A DNA stretch of 64,000 nucleotides from Hymenobacter sp. BT559 (GCF_016427535.1 NZ_JAELXV010000004.1:62001-126000); one strand, 5' to 3'; shown: positions 26,978 through 36,950, numbered from the stretch's first letter. A program made the numbers and translations. The notes: generated by a model from the letters alone, not told the origin.

Positions 26978-28066
26978 CTAGGGTGCTTTCACTAGCGTAA
27001 AGTGCACGGCCTGCTGCCCTAGGTGCCCCGTGGCTTGTAGGCTGCCGGATGCGGCAGGTGAGAGCGTGGCCGTGAGCGTATCGGGCCGTGGCGTGGGGCG
27101 GCGCCACACTACGCGCAATCGCCGCCGGCTGGCCTCGTAGGTGTAGTTTCCGTACAGGCGCCGCTTCGTGTCGTTAAACTCAAACACGCAGTCGTGGTCG
27201 ATATCTAGGTACACGGTCGTCAACACGCTGTCTTGGCACGAGTGCGCCGCTAGGGCGCGGCCGTTGAGCTGGACGTTGCGCACGGCATATTTACCGGTGA
27301 GCTGCGGATAGGTATCCGGAAACTCGTGGACACTTAGCAAAAGCAAAGGGCCGTACACCACCGATAAGCGGAGCAGCGTGCGAACCAGCGGCCGGCGAAT
27401 AGCGAGCCGAGGCAGGTGCGGGGGCGTGCGTAGAAAAAGCGTAATCAGCCGCTCATAGTCCAGCCCTCCTAGGTACAGCAGGCAAATGAAATGAATCAGC
27501 GCCTGCATGAACACGCCCACCGGCAGCTGGTAGAAATAATCGACGAGCAGGATGTTGACCATTACCGGCAGCAAGGTCAGCACGCCCAGCAGCCGCGTGC
27601 GGTGAAACAGCAGCAGCAACGCGCCCCCGATTTGCAGCGCCCCAATCGTGCACCGATACGGATAGGAGTACCCAAAATAGGCCCAGGTCAGGTCTTCGCC
27701 GGAGAAGCTACTGAAGGGCAAATCGAGCATGCCCAGCGGCACAAAAAACTGAAGCTTAAAAATTTTCTGCCACCCAATCAGCGATAAGTCGAAGGCGACG
27801 GCATAGCGCAGCACCCCTTGCCAGAAAGCCAGAATAGACGCATCGGCGGGCCGGCCCACCGGCTGCCGTCCCCAATAAACGCCGTAGCCGATGGCGCCCA
27901 CCAGCACGAGCACGGCCCCGGCAAGCAGCCCAGCATACGGGGCCCAGGGGCCAACCACCCACCGGCCGACGCGCAGTAGCACGGCCCCGGCTACCAGGCC
28001 AGCCAGCGAACACACTAGTAGTTTGGCGTGCCCCCTAGGGCGGAAAGCAATGGTCGGCGGGGCCAT
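26978..28066 (-). CDS. DoxX-like integral membrane protein
   Basis: The protein has about 362 residues with at least six hydrophobic segments in the first 250 residues (LVCSLAGLVAGAVLLRVG, AGLLAGAVLVLVGAIGYGVYWG, IGALQIGGALLLLF, LGVLTLLPVMVNILLVDYF), including GWQKIFKLQFFVPLGM and PVGVFMQALIHFICLLYLGGLDYERL, patterns seen in DoxX-like and similar quinol or thiosulfate-associated membrane families. The C-terminal 110 residues are extracytoplasmic and carry a beta-rich region (DIDHDCVFEFNDTKRRLYGNYTY). The function is unknown. I chose ATG at 28066; a TTG at 28099 would add 11 residues. Next to an AraC-type membrane regulator gene on the same strand. Confidence 0.6.
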   Translation of the reverse strand: MAPPTIAFRPRGHAKLLVCSLAGLVAGAVLLRVGRWVVGPWAPYAGLLAGAVLVLVGAIGYGVYWGRQPVGRPADASILAFWQGVLRYAVAFDLSLIGWQKIFKLQFFVPLGMLDLPFSSFSGEDLTWAYFGYSYPYRCTIGALQIGGALLLLFHRTRLLGVLTLLPVMVNILLVDYFYQLPVGVFMQALIHFICLLYLGGLDYERLITLFLRTPPHLPRLAIRRPLVRTLLRLSVVYGPLLLLSVHEFPDTYPQLTGKYAVRNVQLNGRALAAHSCQDSVLTTVYLDIDHDCVFEFNDTKRRLYGNYTYEASRRRLRVVWRRPTPRPDTLTATLSPAASGSLQATGHLGQQAVHFTLVKAP

Positions 28067-28133
28067 GAGCGAGGGGAGGGTTAAGGAGGGAAAGCTCAAA
28101 CCTCACCCCGCCCCGCTCCCACCGCGTTCGGCC

Positions 28134-29336
28134 TTATCCAACCGAACCCATTGGGGGCAGCCAAGCCCGGCCCGGCGGCGCCGGCTGTGGGGCGCTACCG
28201 GCCCGCACCTGTTGCAAAAACTGACTGGGCGTCAGGCCAGTTACTTTCTTGAAGGTGGTATTAAACGTAGTCTTAGAGCTAAAGCCGGCCTCGAAGGCGA
28301 TGCCCACCATGCTTAGGTGCTGGTGCTGGGCCGAGGCTAGCAGCCGCTGCGCCTCGGCCACCCGGTAGGCATTGATAAACTGGAAGAAATTAACCCTGAA
28401 CCCCTCATTGAGCACGTAGGAAAGCTCGTGGGTGGAGAGGCCCGCCCGCTCTGCCAAGGCCGGCAAGCTCAGGTCGGCTTCTAGGTATACTTTTTCAGCT
28501 TGTAGTAGCTGAAGCAGGCGCTGCTGCCAGTACGCCACCTGGCTTGGTGACAGGCGCGCCTGCTTGGGGGCAGCGGGCGCCGGGCCAGGCAGCGCGGGCG
28601 AGTCTTGCTGCCACAGCTCCTGAAGCTCGGCCCGTACCGGGGCCGGAAAGGCGAACACCTCGGGCTGGCGCAGGGCATAGTGGGCCAAGTAAAACACCGC
28701 ACCTAGGTAGCCGACCGGGGTAAGCGCGAGCACCCAGCCTAGGTGGAAAAAAAGCTCATTCAGCCATAGCCCCACTAGCAGCGCCAAGCCCCACAGCACC
28801 TGCTTGAGCCACTGCAAATTGACTGGCTCTGGCTGCGCCGTGAGTTGTGGCAAGTGCTGTTGATGCCGCCGTAGGGCCAGGTAAGCCGCCAGCCAGTAGC
28901 CGATAGCCTGCACTTTAGGCGTCGTAAAAACCAGCAGGCGGCTAGCCGGAGCAGCACTGCTTGGCACCGCACCCAACGACCACCAGCCCAGGAGCGGGGG
29001 CAGCATTACCAGCAAAAACAGCAGCCAGGGCAGAAAATGAAGTCCGTCGCGCCACCGCGGCGGGCGGCTGGGCGCGGTGAACTGCACCACGCTCAAGTAA
29101 AAGGCCGGGGCCATGGCAAGGCGCGTCAGCTCTAGCCACCCGGGCAGGCTTGGGTAGTGCGCGGCTACCGTGGTGCCCGGCAGCACGCGGCCCAGCAATA
29201 CGCACCCCACGCACGCCAGAAAAACTCCTAGCCACCGATTGGCCAGTTGGTTTACGCGGAGCGCGTTTGTAATCAGCAAGAACGCTAGCAGCAGCACGCC
29301 ACCGCAAGCAAGGGAGTATACTAGTGGCACGGGCAA
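28134..29336 (-). CDS. Membrane-bound AraC-type regulator (7TM plus HTH)
   Basis: The protein of about 400 residues has roughly seven N-terminal hydrophobic segments (to about residue 230), then a C-terminal AraC-like double HTH (LPALAERAGLSTHELSYVL, MVGIAFEAGFSSKTTFNTTFKKVTGLTPSQFLQQV). This membrane sensor plus HTH layout is common in Bacteroidota and suggests signal transfer from membrane to DNA. The start is unclear: no ATG is available, and TTG at 29336 or GTG at 29330 are the options; upstream codons back to the stop give no signal. The 68-bp gap to the DoxX-like gene on the same strand suggests linked transcription. Confidence 0.75.
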   Translation of the reverse strand: MPVPLVYSLACGGVLLLAFLLITNALRVNQLANRWLGVFLACVGCVLLGRVLPGTTVAAHYPSLPGWLELTRLAMAPAFYLSVVQFTAPSRPPRWRDGLHFLPWLLFLLVMLPPLLGWWSLGAVPSSAAPASRLLVFTTPKVQAIGYWLAAYLALRRHQQHLPQLTAQPEPVNLQWLKQVLWGLALLVGLWLNELFFHLGWVLALTPVGYLGAVFYLAHYALRQPEVFAFPAPVRAELQELWQQDSPALPGPAPAAPKQARLSPSQVAYWQQRLLQLLQAEKVYLEADLSLPALAERAGLSTHELSYVLNEGFRVNFFQFINAYRVAEAQRLLASAQHQHLSMVGIAFEAGFSSKTTFNTTFKKVTGLTPSQFLQQVRAGSAPQPAPPGRAWLPPMGSVG

Positions 29337-29608
29337 GCAACTGGATAGGAAAGGGTACTTGCTGGTGAAGATAGAAGAGAGAGGTTATGATTCGCTAAGT
29401 GCTGCGCTTGCCTACCTAGGATAAAGTAAATACCTTCCCTTTCTTCATAATCAACTTACATTTAGGCAGATATTTGCTCGCCTTCTACCTAAGTATACTC
29501 GTTCGCTTGGATAGGATGGCACACCTTGGCAAGGGCAGAAACCGAGCTTTGCCTTATTGGAGACCCTTTACTGCTTGAAGACACTCCTCTTTTTAAAGAA
29601 AGTAAGCT

Positions 29609-30751
29609 ATGCACTGGATTCTGCGCGTGGGGTTATGTCTGGGGCTATTGGCAGTTGCCCCAGGGTTAGTAGTGGCACAGGAGGCAGCGGCCCCGGTGGG
29701 CGATGGCTTGCTGGGCAGTTATTACCGGGGGCGCAATTTTGAAGAGTTCCGGCACCGCCAGGTCGATGCCACCATCGACTTTCAACGCCGCAACCAGGCC
29801 CCGGCGGAAGGAGTACCGGCCGAGGACTTTTCGGCTCGCTGGACGGGCTGGCTGCGTGTACCTACGAGTGGCCACTACGTGCTGCACCTCGTTGTGGACG
29901 ATGGTGCCCGGCTCTGGCTCGACGGCCGCCTCCTACTCAATGAATGGCGCGGTCAATCCGTCAGCTCATACACGCTCGACCTCAACCTGCAAGCGGGCCG
30001 CGCCTATGCCCTACGCCTCGACTATTGCCAATATGGGGCCGATTCGTATGCGCAGCTCGCTTGGGTGCGGCCCGAGCAGCTGGCGAAAGCGGAGCAGGCG
30101 GTTTCGTGGCGAACCCTGTGGGGCCTGGTCGCCGACCCGCCGCAACGTACGGTCATTCCCACTCGCTACCTCTTCAGCTATAACCCGACCCCGCAACCAG
30201 TGCCAGCACCCGCTCGCCCTGCCCCCCTGGTGCGGCGTCCGCAGGCACCGGTGCCGACCCCGCGCCACGTGAGCCGCCCTCTGGCCCACCGCCAGCCACC
30301 TGCTCGGGCCCGACAACCGGTGGCCACACCGCCTCGGCCGGCCTTGCCCGTTGCCGCACCTGTTTCGATAACTCCAGCAGATACCCGGCTGGCTGAGCAA
30401 CTAGCACAGGGCCAGGCGCTGGTTTGGCCCAATCTATATTTTGCGCAGGGCCAAGCCGACCTGCTGCCAGCCGCGCGGGTTAGCCTCGATACGCTGGCGA
30501 CCATTTTGCGTCAGCAGCCGGGGCTGCGGCTGCAAGTGCAAGGGCACACCGATAACCAAGGCGATTCGGTCCTTAATCGCCAGCTATCGCAGCGGCGCGC
30601 CGAAGCAGTTTGCCGCTACCTCGTGGCGGGCGGCGTCGCCGATGGTCGCTTACAAGCGAAGGGATATGGTGGCTCTCGCCCCGTTGCCGATAACCGCGTA
30701 GTAGGACTTCGGGCACGCAATCGGCGGGTGGTCTTGCAGCCACTACCTTAG
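29609..30751 (+). CDS. PA14-OmpA fusion outer membrane protein
   Basis: The 380-residue protein has a signal peptide (ending VVAQ), a PA14-type beta-sandwich (about 30-155: GLLGSYYRGRNFEEFR, FSARWTGWLRVPTSGHYVLHLVVDDGARLWLDGRLLLNEW), a Pro/Arg-rich linker of about 70 residues, and a C-terminal OmpA domain (LYFAQGQADLLPAARVSLD, QGHTDNQGDSVLNRQLSQRRAEAVCRYL, NRRVVLQPL). PA14 domains usually bind sugars and OmpA domains bind peptidoglycan, so it may link extracellular glycans and the wall. The region from 29337 to the start holds only a few AT-rich tracts. Convergent with the lipoprotein gene downstream. Confidence 0.85.
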   Translation: MHWILRVGLCLGLLAVAPGLVVAQEAAAPVGDGLLGSYYRGRNFEEFRHRQVDATIDFQRRNQAPAEGVPAEDFSARWTGWLRVPTSGHYVLHLVVDDGARLWLDGRLLLNEWRGQSVSSYTLDLNLQAGRAYALRLDYCQYGADSYAQLAWVRPEQLAKAEQAVSWRTLWGLVADPPQRTVIPTRYLFSYNPTPQPVPAPARPAPLVRRPQAPVPTPRHVSRPLAHRQPPARARQPVATPPRPALPVAAPVSITPADTRLAEQLAQGQALVWPNLYFAQGQADLLPAARVSLDTLATILRQQPGLRLQVQGHTDNQGDSVLNRQLSQRRAEAVCRYLVAGGVADGRLQAKGYGGSRPVADNRVVGLRARNRRVVLQPLP

Positions 30752-30805
30752 CTAACAGCTCGGCAGCTCGCTGCTACTACGCCGCATATCCCTTGCCTTT
30801 TAATT

Positions 30806-30847
30806 CAAAACCCCCAAGCGCCCTACCTAGGACACTTGGGGGTTTTG
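30806..30847. terminator. Bidirectional intrinsic terminator
   Basis: CAAAACCCCCAAG (30806-30818) pairs perfectly with CTTGGGGGTTTTG (30835-30847) around a 16-nt loop. U-rich ends on both strands and the convergent genes on either side support a bidirectional intrinsic terminator. Confidence 0.8.
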
Positions 30848-30867
30848 GTTAGAGGTGTAGCGGTTGC

Positions 30868-31473
30868 TTATTCGCTCAGCACCACGGCGCGGCCGAGCTG
30901 GCGCGAGTACGCCAGGCGGCGGTCGTTGCCGCCGACACTAGGATACTCGAAGCTGATGGCATTGGGGTCGGCGAGCAGCGTGGCCCAGGCTTTGGCATCG
31001 AGGCCGGCGGGCCGGCGGGTGCTGCTGGGCACTGCCAGCGCTGCGAAGTGGTCTTCGCTGAAAAAGCCGTTCATGCGCCGCAGTATCGTAATCTCCTGGT
31101 CGCGCACGGTAGTTAGCTTGCTGCTCTGCGTCTCGGTGCCTTGCAGCAGGGCGCGGGCGGGCATTACTTCGTGGCGCAGCGTATCGCCCTTGGCCGTGAG
31201 CACAATAAGGTGCAGGCGGCTGGTAAGGATGCGCGGCCCACGCAGCTGCAACAAGAAGTTGTCTTTGGTTTTGGGGTCCGAAAAGCTGTGGCTGGCGCGC
31301 ACTGTGTTGAGCACGGTGGCGCCGCTTACGCGGCGGCCCGCCCCGGAAGGCGGAATGTACAGGCTACGAGGGTCTTTGGTCGAAGCCGCTAGTTCGTGCT
31401 CCGAGTTTACGCAGGAGGTACCTAGCTGGAGTAGACCAGCTACCGCAAGCATAGTAATAATCGACGTTTTCAT
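30868..31473 (-). CDS. Lipoprotein of unknown function
   Basis: The 201-residue protein has a lipoprotein signal (MLAVAGLLQLGTSC) and a short mature domain with no family I recognise. It is polar with many Arg/Thr/Ser (SLYIPPSGAGRRVSGATVLNTVRASHSFSD, RRPAGLDAKAWATLLADP). The ATG at 31473 gives the lipobox; the in-frame start at 31518 would hide it. It runs into the bidirectional terminator at its 3' end. It is preceded on the same strand by a beta-barrel gene with a 92-bp gap, so the two could be linked. Confidence 0.6.
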   Translation of the reverse strand: MKTSIITMLAVAGLLQLGTSCVNSEHELAASTKDPRSLYIPPSGAGRRVSGATVLNTVRASHSFSDPKTKDNFLLQLRGPRILTSRLHLIVLTAKGDTLRHEVMPARALLQGTETQSSKLTTVRDQEITILRRMNGFFSEDHFAALAVPSSTRRPAGLDAKAWATLLADPNAISFEYPSVGGNDRRLAYSRQLGRAVVLSE

Positions 31474-31565
31474 AGGTGGGAAAAGGATAACAAGAACCGC
31501 GCCGCCTAGGTCGCTCACTGGGCCACGGCGCCATGTTTATGTACGAATAATGAGTTTGGCAAGAT

Positions 31566-32288
31566 TTAAAACCACCCGATTTCTAGGCCCAGCACATAGC
31601 GCGGTGGCTGCAGCGGCGCGCCGCCCTCCAGGGGCCGCAGGGCCTCGCTGAGGCGATAGCGACCTACCAGCGCCAGCGGGCCGCTGCCCAGGCGCAGGCC
31701 CACGCCGCCCAGCCAGCGCTGCAGGTAGGGCGGCTGGTGCCGGGTCACTTCAAGCCGGCCCTCAGTGGTTGTCTCGTCGATGGTCGTGTGGTTGGCACCT
31801 AGGGTGGGGCCACCGTAGGCGAGCAGGTCGAGGTAGGTGCCGACCACGTTGCCCCGCGGGCGCAGGCCAGCATTTAAGCGCAGACCTATTTCGCCTTGCA
31901 GCTGGTGATAAGTCAGCGTTTCAGTATCGTGCAGGGGCCCGAAGGGCGGGGCTTTGGGGCCCGCATCTTGGGCCAGCGCGTAGCGCAGGTAGGCATAGCG
32001 CAGGTCGGCGGTGAGCGCCAAGTTATCGGTAAAGCGGCGCTTGAGGCGCCCTCCTAGCTGCACCTCGGTCGAGCCCACGCCGTAGCGCAGCGGCAGACCC
32101 GCGCTGCTGCCCCCCAGCACCAGCCCGTAGCCGGTGTAGAAGTGCCCAAAGTAGCGGCGGTTGGGCCCCGTGCGGGGGGGCAAGGTATCGCGGGCCACGT
32201 CAGCTTGCAGCAGCACCTGCTGGGCACGCGCCACCGGCCCGGCCCCGCCAAGGCTCGCTACCAGTAGCCACGCGTACTTATTTTTCAT
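31566..32288 (-). CDS. Probable outer-membrane beta-barrel protein, unknown
   Basis: The 240-residue protein has a signal peptide (to about residue 22, ending ARAQQ), then alternating aromatic/polar strands and Tyr-rich turns (YFGHFYTGYGLVLGGSS, LRYGVGSTEVQLGGRLKRRFTDNLALTADLRYAYLRYALAQ, GEIGLRLNAGLR, VGLRLGSGPLALVGRYRLSEALR), ending in an aromatic (GLEIGWF), as in barrels inserted by BAM. About eight strands are likely. No specific family is identified. Confidence 0.6.
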   Translation of the reverse strand: MKNKYAWLLVASLGGAGPVARAQQVLLQADVARDTLPPRTGPNRRYFGHFYTGYGLVLGGSSAGLPLRYGVGSTEVQLGGRLKRRFTDNLALTADLRYAYLRYALAQDAGPKAPPFGPLHDTETLTYHQLQGEIGLRLNAGLRPRGNVVGTYLDLLAYGGPTLGANHTTIDETTTEGRLEVTRHQPPYLQRWLGGVGLRLGSGPLALVGRYRLSEALRPLEGGAPLQPPRYVLGLEIGWF

Positions 32289-32451
32289 AGAAAGAGCAAC
32301 TTACGGGAATTCAGAAGCACAAAAGAGACCTTCTGGGTTGGAGGCGATTGGCTAATCTAAGCAACGAGCTTATTGGCACAATGCCAGAAATTCCAGCGAA
32401 GCTACTAGCAATAGGAGTCCATTTGCTACCTAGGGGGTTGCAGCGAATCTG

Positions 32452-34320
32452 TTATTTTTCTGAATACTCCCCAGTATACCCCTGATAATGTACACGCAGC
32501 ACGGTGCCGCCGTGCAGCAGGCGGCGGGGCAATTGCAGCATGACGCGCTGCGCCACGGCGCGCACCTCATAGCGGTGCAGCACGCCTCGGGCGTTGGCTA
32601 GGTGCCAGTAGAGGCGCGCGGGGTAGGCCGCCGGGGGCAGCGGGGCATTGTCATCGGTAGTGGGCTTTTCCTGGCCCACGGGGGCAGCATCGGGGGGCGC
32701 CGTGGGCGTGGCCGGCGGCGTCGCAGCCAAAGCCGGGGCCGCCGCAGGACCTAGGGTTGCCAACCAGGCGAGGCCGGCCTCGTCGGGGTCGGTGAGCAGG
32801 GGCAGCGGCCGGGTGCTGGGCAGCGTAGCGGTAGGCCGCAGCACCACCACTACCACCGAGTCGTGCGCCACAAAATCGAAGGTCGGCTCTTTCACCTTGG
32901 CCGCTGCGGGTGCCGTGAAGTACTCGGCGCGCGGGCGGCCGTAGCCGTGGGCATAGTCATAATATGGGTAAAGCTCGGACGACGCGCGCACCTGCCGAAA
33001 CACCTCCATGGCACCTAGGCGGCGCTGCTGCTGCCACACGCAGGCGGCAAAGCCCGCCACCAGCGGGGCCGAAAACGAGGTACCCTCCAGCCGCTCGTAG
33101 CCGCTGGGCGTGGTAGTGAGCACGATGCCGAAGGCCGATACGTCGGGCTTGAGACGGCGGTCGGCGCTGGGCCCTGTCGAGCTGAAGGCCACGTGCAGGC
33201 CAGTAGCCGGGTCGAGGCCCCCCACGGCCAGTGCCGAGTCGGCATCGGCGGGGGTGCCGATGCGGCCCCAGTCGTCGTCGCCGTCGTTGCCGGCCGCGCT
33301 CACTACCAGCATCCCCTTGCGCGCCGCGATGTTGGCGGCCCGAGCAATGAGCGAATGCCGGCCATCCATCCACTCGGGAAAGTAGCGCTGCGCCGTGTAG
33401 GCCAAGGACGAGCTAACGATGTCGGCGCCTTCGCGGTCGGCCCACTCGGCGGCGCGCAGCCACGCTTCTTCTTCGCCGATGCGCTCGCGAGCTAGGCTTT
33501 CGGTGCGGGCCAGCAGATAGGTGGCATCGGGGGCCAGCCCTAGGAGGGGGCCAGCCGCCAGGCTGTCGACAGCAGCCTCGGTGCGGCCGGGCAGGCGGCC
33601 CGCCAGGCAGCCTAGCACCTCGGTGCCGTGCGAGCCGGTGCGAAAGACATCGACGCGGTTTTTCAGAAAATCATAAGTAGCTACGATGCGCTTGTCGCGC
33701 CGCAGCGCCGCAAAGGCCGGGTGCGTTTCTACCCCATTGTAGCCCACGTCGAACACCGCGATGCGCACGCCCCGGCCCGTGAGGCCGGCCCGCCCAAGCG
33801 CCGCCCGGCCCAGCACGGCCGTTTGCTGGCGCGCCAGCAGGTAGTCGTTGGTACTTAGCTCGTCGTGGCGGCCGGGCCCTACCGGGGCGCTGGCAGGCCG
33901 GGCCGCCAGCGCGGCCGGCGCCAAAGCCTCGGGCCAGCGCACCACGCGCACCACGCCCGGCAGCTGGCGCAGGGCCGCCGCCTGGGCGGGCGTGGCCCGG
34001 CACGCCGCGGCATTAAACCAACGGCTGACGAGCGTGAGCGTATCGCAGCCGGCTCGCACCCGAGCCAGGTAGTCGGGCCGCACGGGCAGGTCGGTAGCCT
34101 CGTAGGCGGGTAGGCCCTGGCGATGGCGGCGCGCCTGCGCGGCCGGGCTGAAGTACCTAGCCGGATTAAACGCCACGCCGGTTTTGTCGGCAAAACTGAC
34201 CCAGTAGCGGGCTGGCGCGGCTGGGTCCGGCCCGGGGCCTACTGCCCGCGCAGCCAGGGCCAGCGGCAGCAGGTATAGCCACCCTACCAGCGGCCAGCGG
34301 CCGCTCATTCTTATTCGCAT
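32452..34320 (-). CDS. Subtilisin-like (S8) secreted protease
   Basis: The 622-residue protein has a hydrophobic N-terminal signal (VGWLYLLPLALAARAVG). An N-terminal region of about 130 residues resembles an I9-type prodomain. The S8 domain carries the triad: VFDVGYNG (Asp191), GSHGTEVLG (His231), GTSFSAP (Ser415), with SAAGNDGDD and the DIVSSSLAY segment between. The catalytic Asp motif is DVG rather than DTG. The last 150 residues include a Pro/Ala-rich linker and an OmpH-like beta tail (LRVHYQGYTGEYSEK). No T9SS sorting domain is evident. I chose ATG at 34320; 34308 is also possible. A -7 box lies 58 bp upstream. Confidence 0.88.
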   Translation of the reverse strand: MRIRMSGRWPLVGWLYLLPLALAARAVGPGPDPAAPARYWVSFADKTGVAFNPARYFSPAAQARRHRQGLPAYEATDLPVRPDYLARVRAGCDTLTLVSRWFNAAACRATPAQAAALRQLPGVVRVVRWPEALAPAALAARPASAPVGPGRHDELSTNDYLLARQQTAVLGRAALGRAGLTGRGVRIAVFDVGYNGVETHPAFAALRRDKRIVATYDFLKNRVDVFRTGSHGTEVLGCLAGRLPGRTEAAVDSLAAGPLLGLAPDATYLLARTESLARERIGEEEAWLRAAEWADREGADIVSSSLAYTAQRYFPEWMDGRHSLIARAANIAARKGMLVVSAAGNDGDDDWGRIGTPADADSALAVGGLDPATGLHVAFSSTGPSADRRLKPDVSAFGIVLTTTPSGYERLEGTSFSAPLVAGFAACVWQQQRRLGAMEVFRQVRASSELYPYYDYAHGYGRPRAEYFTAPAAAKVKEPTFDFVAHDSVVVVVLRPTATLPSTRPLPLLTDPDEAGLAWLATLGPAAAPALAATPPATPTAPPDAAPVGQEKPTTDDNAPLPPAAYPARLYWHLANARGVLHRYEVRAVAQRVMLQLPRRLLHGGTVLRVHYQGYTGEYSEK

Positions 34321-34377
34321 AGCTCGGAGGAGAGATGTAGCAAGGACCCAGTGGGGCCGGCGCCGTAGCGGCCGGGG

Positions 34378-34385
34378 CAAAAGTA
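34378..34385 (-). promoter_or_regulatory. -7 promoter element for the S8 protease gene
   Basis: Read on the minus strand this is TACTTTTG, an exact TAnnTTTG match 58 bp upstream of the ATG at 34320, in GC-rich sequence. No -33 TTG is evident. Confidence 0.4.
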
Positions 34386-34505
34386 CCTCCTGCGGCGCTC
34401 CTAGGTGCCGCCTGGGCGCGCCAGCAACCCCTAGTCGAGTCGTTTCGTTTGTAAGCCTGCTCCCTGGCCCACTGGCCGGGGTTACTTTTTTTTGCATTTT
34501 TGCGT

Positions 34506-35309
<804 letters not shown>

Positions 35310-35499
35310 AATCGCAGATTATAGCGGATTTAACGGATTACGCAGATACGCCCGCCTTCGGCGGGCTGACTATTCGAACGCAGGAGCGGCTTCGCCGGCT
35401 CATTTTGAGTTAGCCAAAGGCTACTCTGCATTCGAGTAGTCAGCCCGCCGAAGGCGGGCGTATCTGCGTAATCCGTTAAATCCGCTATAATCTGCGATT
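35310..35499. repeat. Long inverted repeat with 62-bp perfect arms
   Basis: Arms 35310-35371 and 35438-35499 are perfectly complementary; the outer part is rich in GCGGATTTAACGGATTACGCAG. Further complementarity with mismatches extends inward by about 20 bp, and the spacer carries its own small hairpin near GAGCGGCTTCGCCGGCTC. The right arm holds part of the TAA stop of the M28 peptidase gene and the left arm begins at the base after the OmpA-like stop, so both genes end in it. Confidence 0.9.
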
Positions 35500-36916
35500 A
35501 TTGGAGGCCATATTTGCTGAGCAGGTAGATGAGCGAGGCCATGCTGGCACCGCCTAGCTCTAGTTCGCGGCGATTCACTTTGTCGAACGTGTCGGCAGAC
35601 GTGTGGTGGATGTCGAAGTAGCGCTGCGAGTCGCAGTCGTAGCCAAACAGGGCGGTGGGGTGCACAGCGCCTACCAACGGCTCGATGTCGGTACCCGAGT
35701 GGCCGGGCGTTAGCTCATTGGCGTGGTAAGGCGCCAGCAGCGGTCCCCAGGCCGCCACCTTCTTAAACACAGCGGGAGTCGACTCCACATTGAAGCCGCG
35801 GGGCGTGAAGCCACCGCCGTCGCTCTCGATGGCGGCCACGTGCTTTTCGTTGTTTTGCTTGGCTTGCTCGGCGTACTTGTTGCCGCCGCGGGTACCGTTT
35901 TCCTCATTCATAAAGAGCACGGCGCGTACCGTGCGCTCGGGGCGCAGGCCAGCCGCCTTCAGTAGGCGCACAGCCTCAATGCTTTGCACTACGCCGGTGC
36001 CGTCGTCGTGGGCACCCTGGGCAAGGTCCCACGAGTCGAGGTGGCCGCCCACTGTGATAATCTGGTCGGGGTACTTCGAGCCGCGCACCTCCCCTATCAC
36101 GTTATAGCTAACCACATCGGGCAGGGTTTGGCAGCTCATTTCCAGCTCAAACTGCAAGCTCGGGTCGGCCTTGAGCAGCTGGCTGAGCTGGTCGGCGGCC
36201 AGGGTGCTGAGGGCCGCGCCGGGCACCTTGGTAGGCGTGTCGCCGTAGGCGGTGGTGCCGGTGTGCGGGTTGTTGTCGCGGGCGCTGGTGAGCGAGCGCA
36301 CCAAAGCACCTACGGCACCACGGCGGCCAGCCTCGGCCGGCCCGCTGCGGCGCTGGTCGCCGGCCCCGCCGTAGGCCGCGCCGGGCTCGATGAGCGCATC
36401 ATCGAAGGGCCGGTTGAAGAACACGAACTTCCCCTTCACGGCCGCGTCGGGCAGGGCTTTCAGCTCGGCTAGGCTTTTCACTTCTACCACGCCAGCGCGC
36501 AAGGGCTTGTTGCCGGGCGTGGCTACCGAGCCTCCTAGGGCGCACACGGCCATTGGCACGCCTTTGCCCTTATTTCCAAACACTTGTCCTTTTTCTTTAG
36601 CGCCACGCACCCAATGCGGCACCTGGCACTCCTGCAAGTATACTTTATCGAAACAGCCGGCTTTTTCCATAGTCAGCTTGCCCCAGGTTACGGCCTGCGC
36701 TGCCTGCGGCGAGCCGGCCAGGCGTCCGCCTATCTTTTCGCAGAGGTAGCGCAGGTTCTCGTAGCTCTGGCCATGCAGCAGGGCCTCGTCATAGATTTTG
36801 CGCAGGGTCAGCGAGTCGGTTTTGGTAGAGGTAGCGGCCGTAGTTTGAGCCTGAGCAGCAGCGGGGAGGCCGCCCACCAGCAGGCCAGCCAGCAGCAAGG
36901 AGGAAAGTAAACGCAT
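35498..36916 (-). CDS. Secreted M28 zinc aminopeptidase/carboxypeptidase
   Basis: The 472-residue protein has a signal peptide (LLAGLLVGGLPAAAQAQ). A PA-like insert region (about 130-255) precedes the M28 domain (about 260-470): GGHLDSWD, GAHDDGTGVV, NEENGTRGG, AIESDGGG, HHTSADTFDKV. All five metal ligands of the family are visible, plus the catalytic Glu in NEENG. It should remove amino acids from peptides in the periplasm or outside. Start ATG at 36916. An exact -7 box (TACTTTTG on minus) lies 35 bp upstream. Confidence 0.92.
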   Translation of the reverse strand: MRLLSSLLLAGLLVGGLPAAAQAQTTAATSTKTDSLTLRKIYDEALLHGQSYENLRYLCEKIGGRLAGSPQAAQAVTWGKLTMEKAGCFDKVYLQECQVPHWVRGAKEKGQVFGNKGKGVPMAVCALGGSVATPGNKPLRAGVVEVKSLAELKALPDAAVKGKFVFFNRPFDDALIEPGAAYGGAGDQRRSGPAEAGRRGAVGALVRSLTSARDNNPHTGTTAYGDTPTKVPGAALSTLAADQLSQLLKADPSLQFELEMSCQTLPDVVSYNVIGEVRGSKYPDQIITVGGHLDSWDLAQGAHDDGTGVVQSIEAVRLLKAAGLRPERTVRAVLFMNEENGTRGGNKYAEQAKQNNEKHVAAIESDGGGFTPRGFNVESTPAVFKKVAAWGPLLAPYHANELTPGHSGTDIEPLVGAVHPTALFGYDCDSQRYFDIHHTSADTFDKVNRRELELGGASMASLIYLLSKYGLQ

Positions 36917-36950
36917 AGGAAAAAGTAAGGCGGCAGAAAACGCAGTCGGC

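Noticed and set aside
30836..31651. 271-codon plus-strand frame
   Set aside because: Antisense to the lipoprotein gene and begins inside the bidirectional terminator.
35310..35499. IS element remnant
   Set aside because: No transposase codons or target duplication visible in or around the arms; kept as an inverted repeat only.
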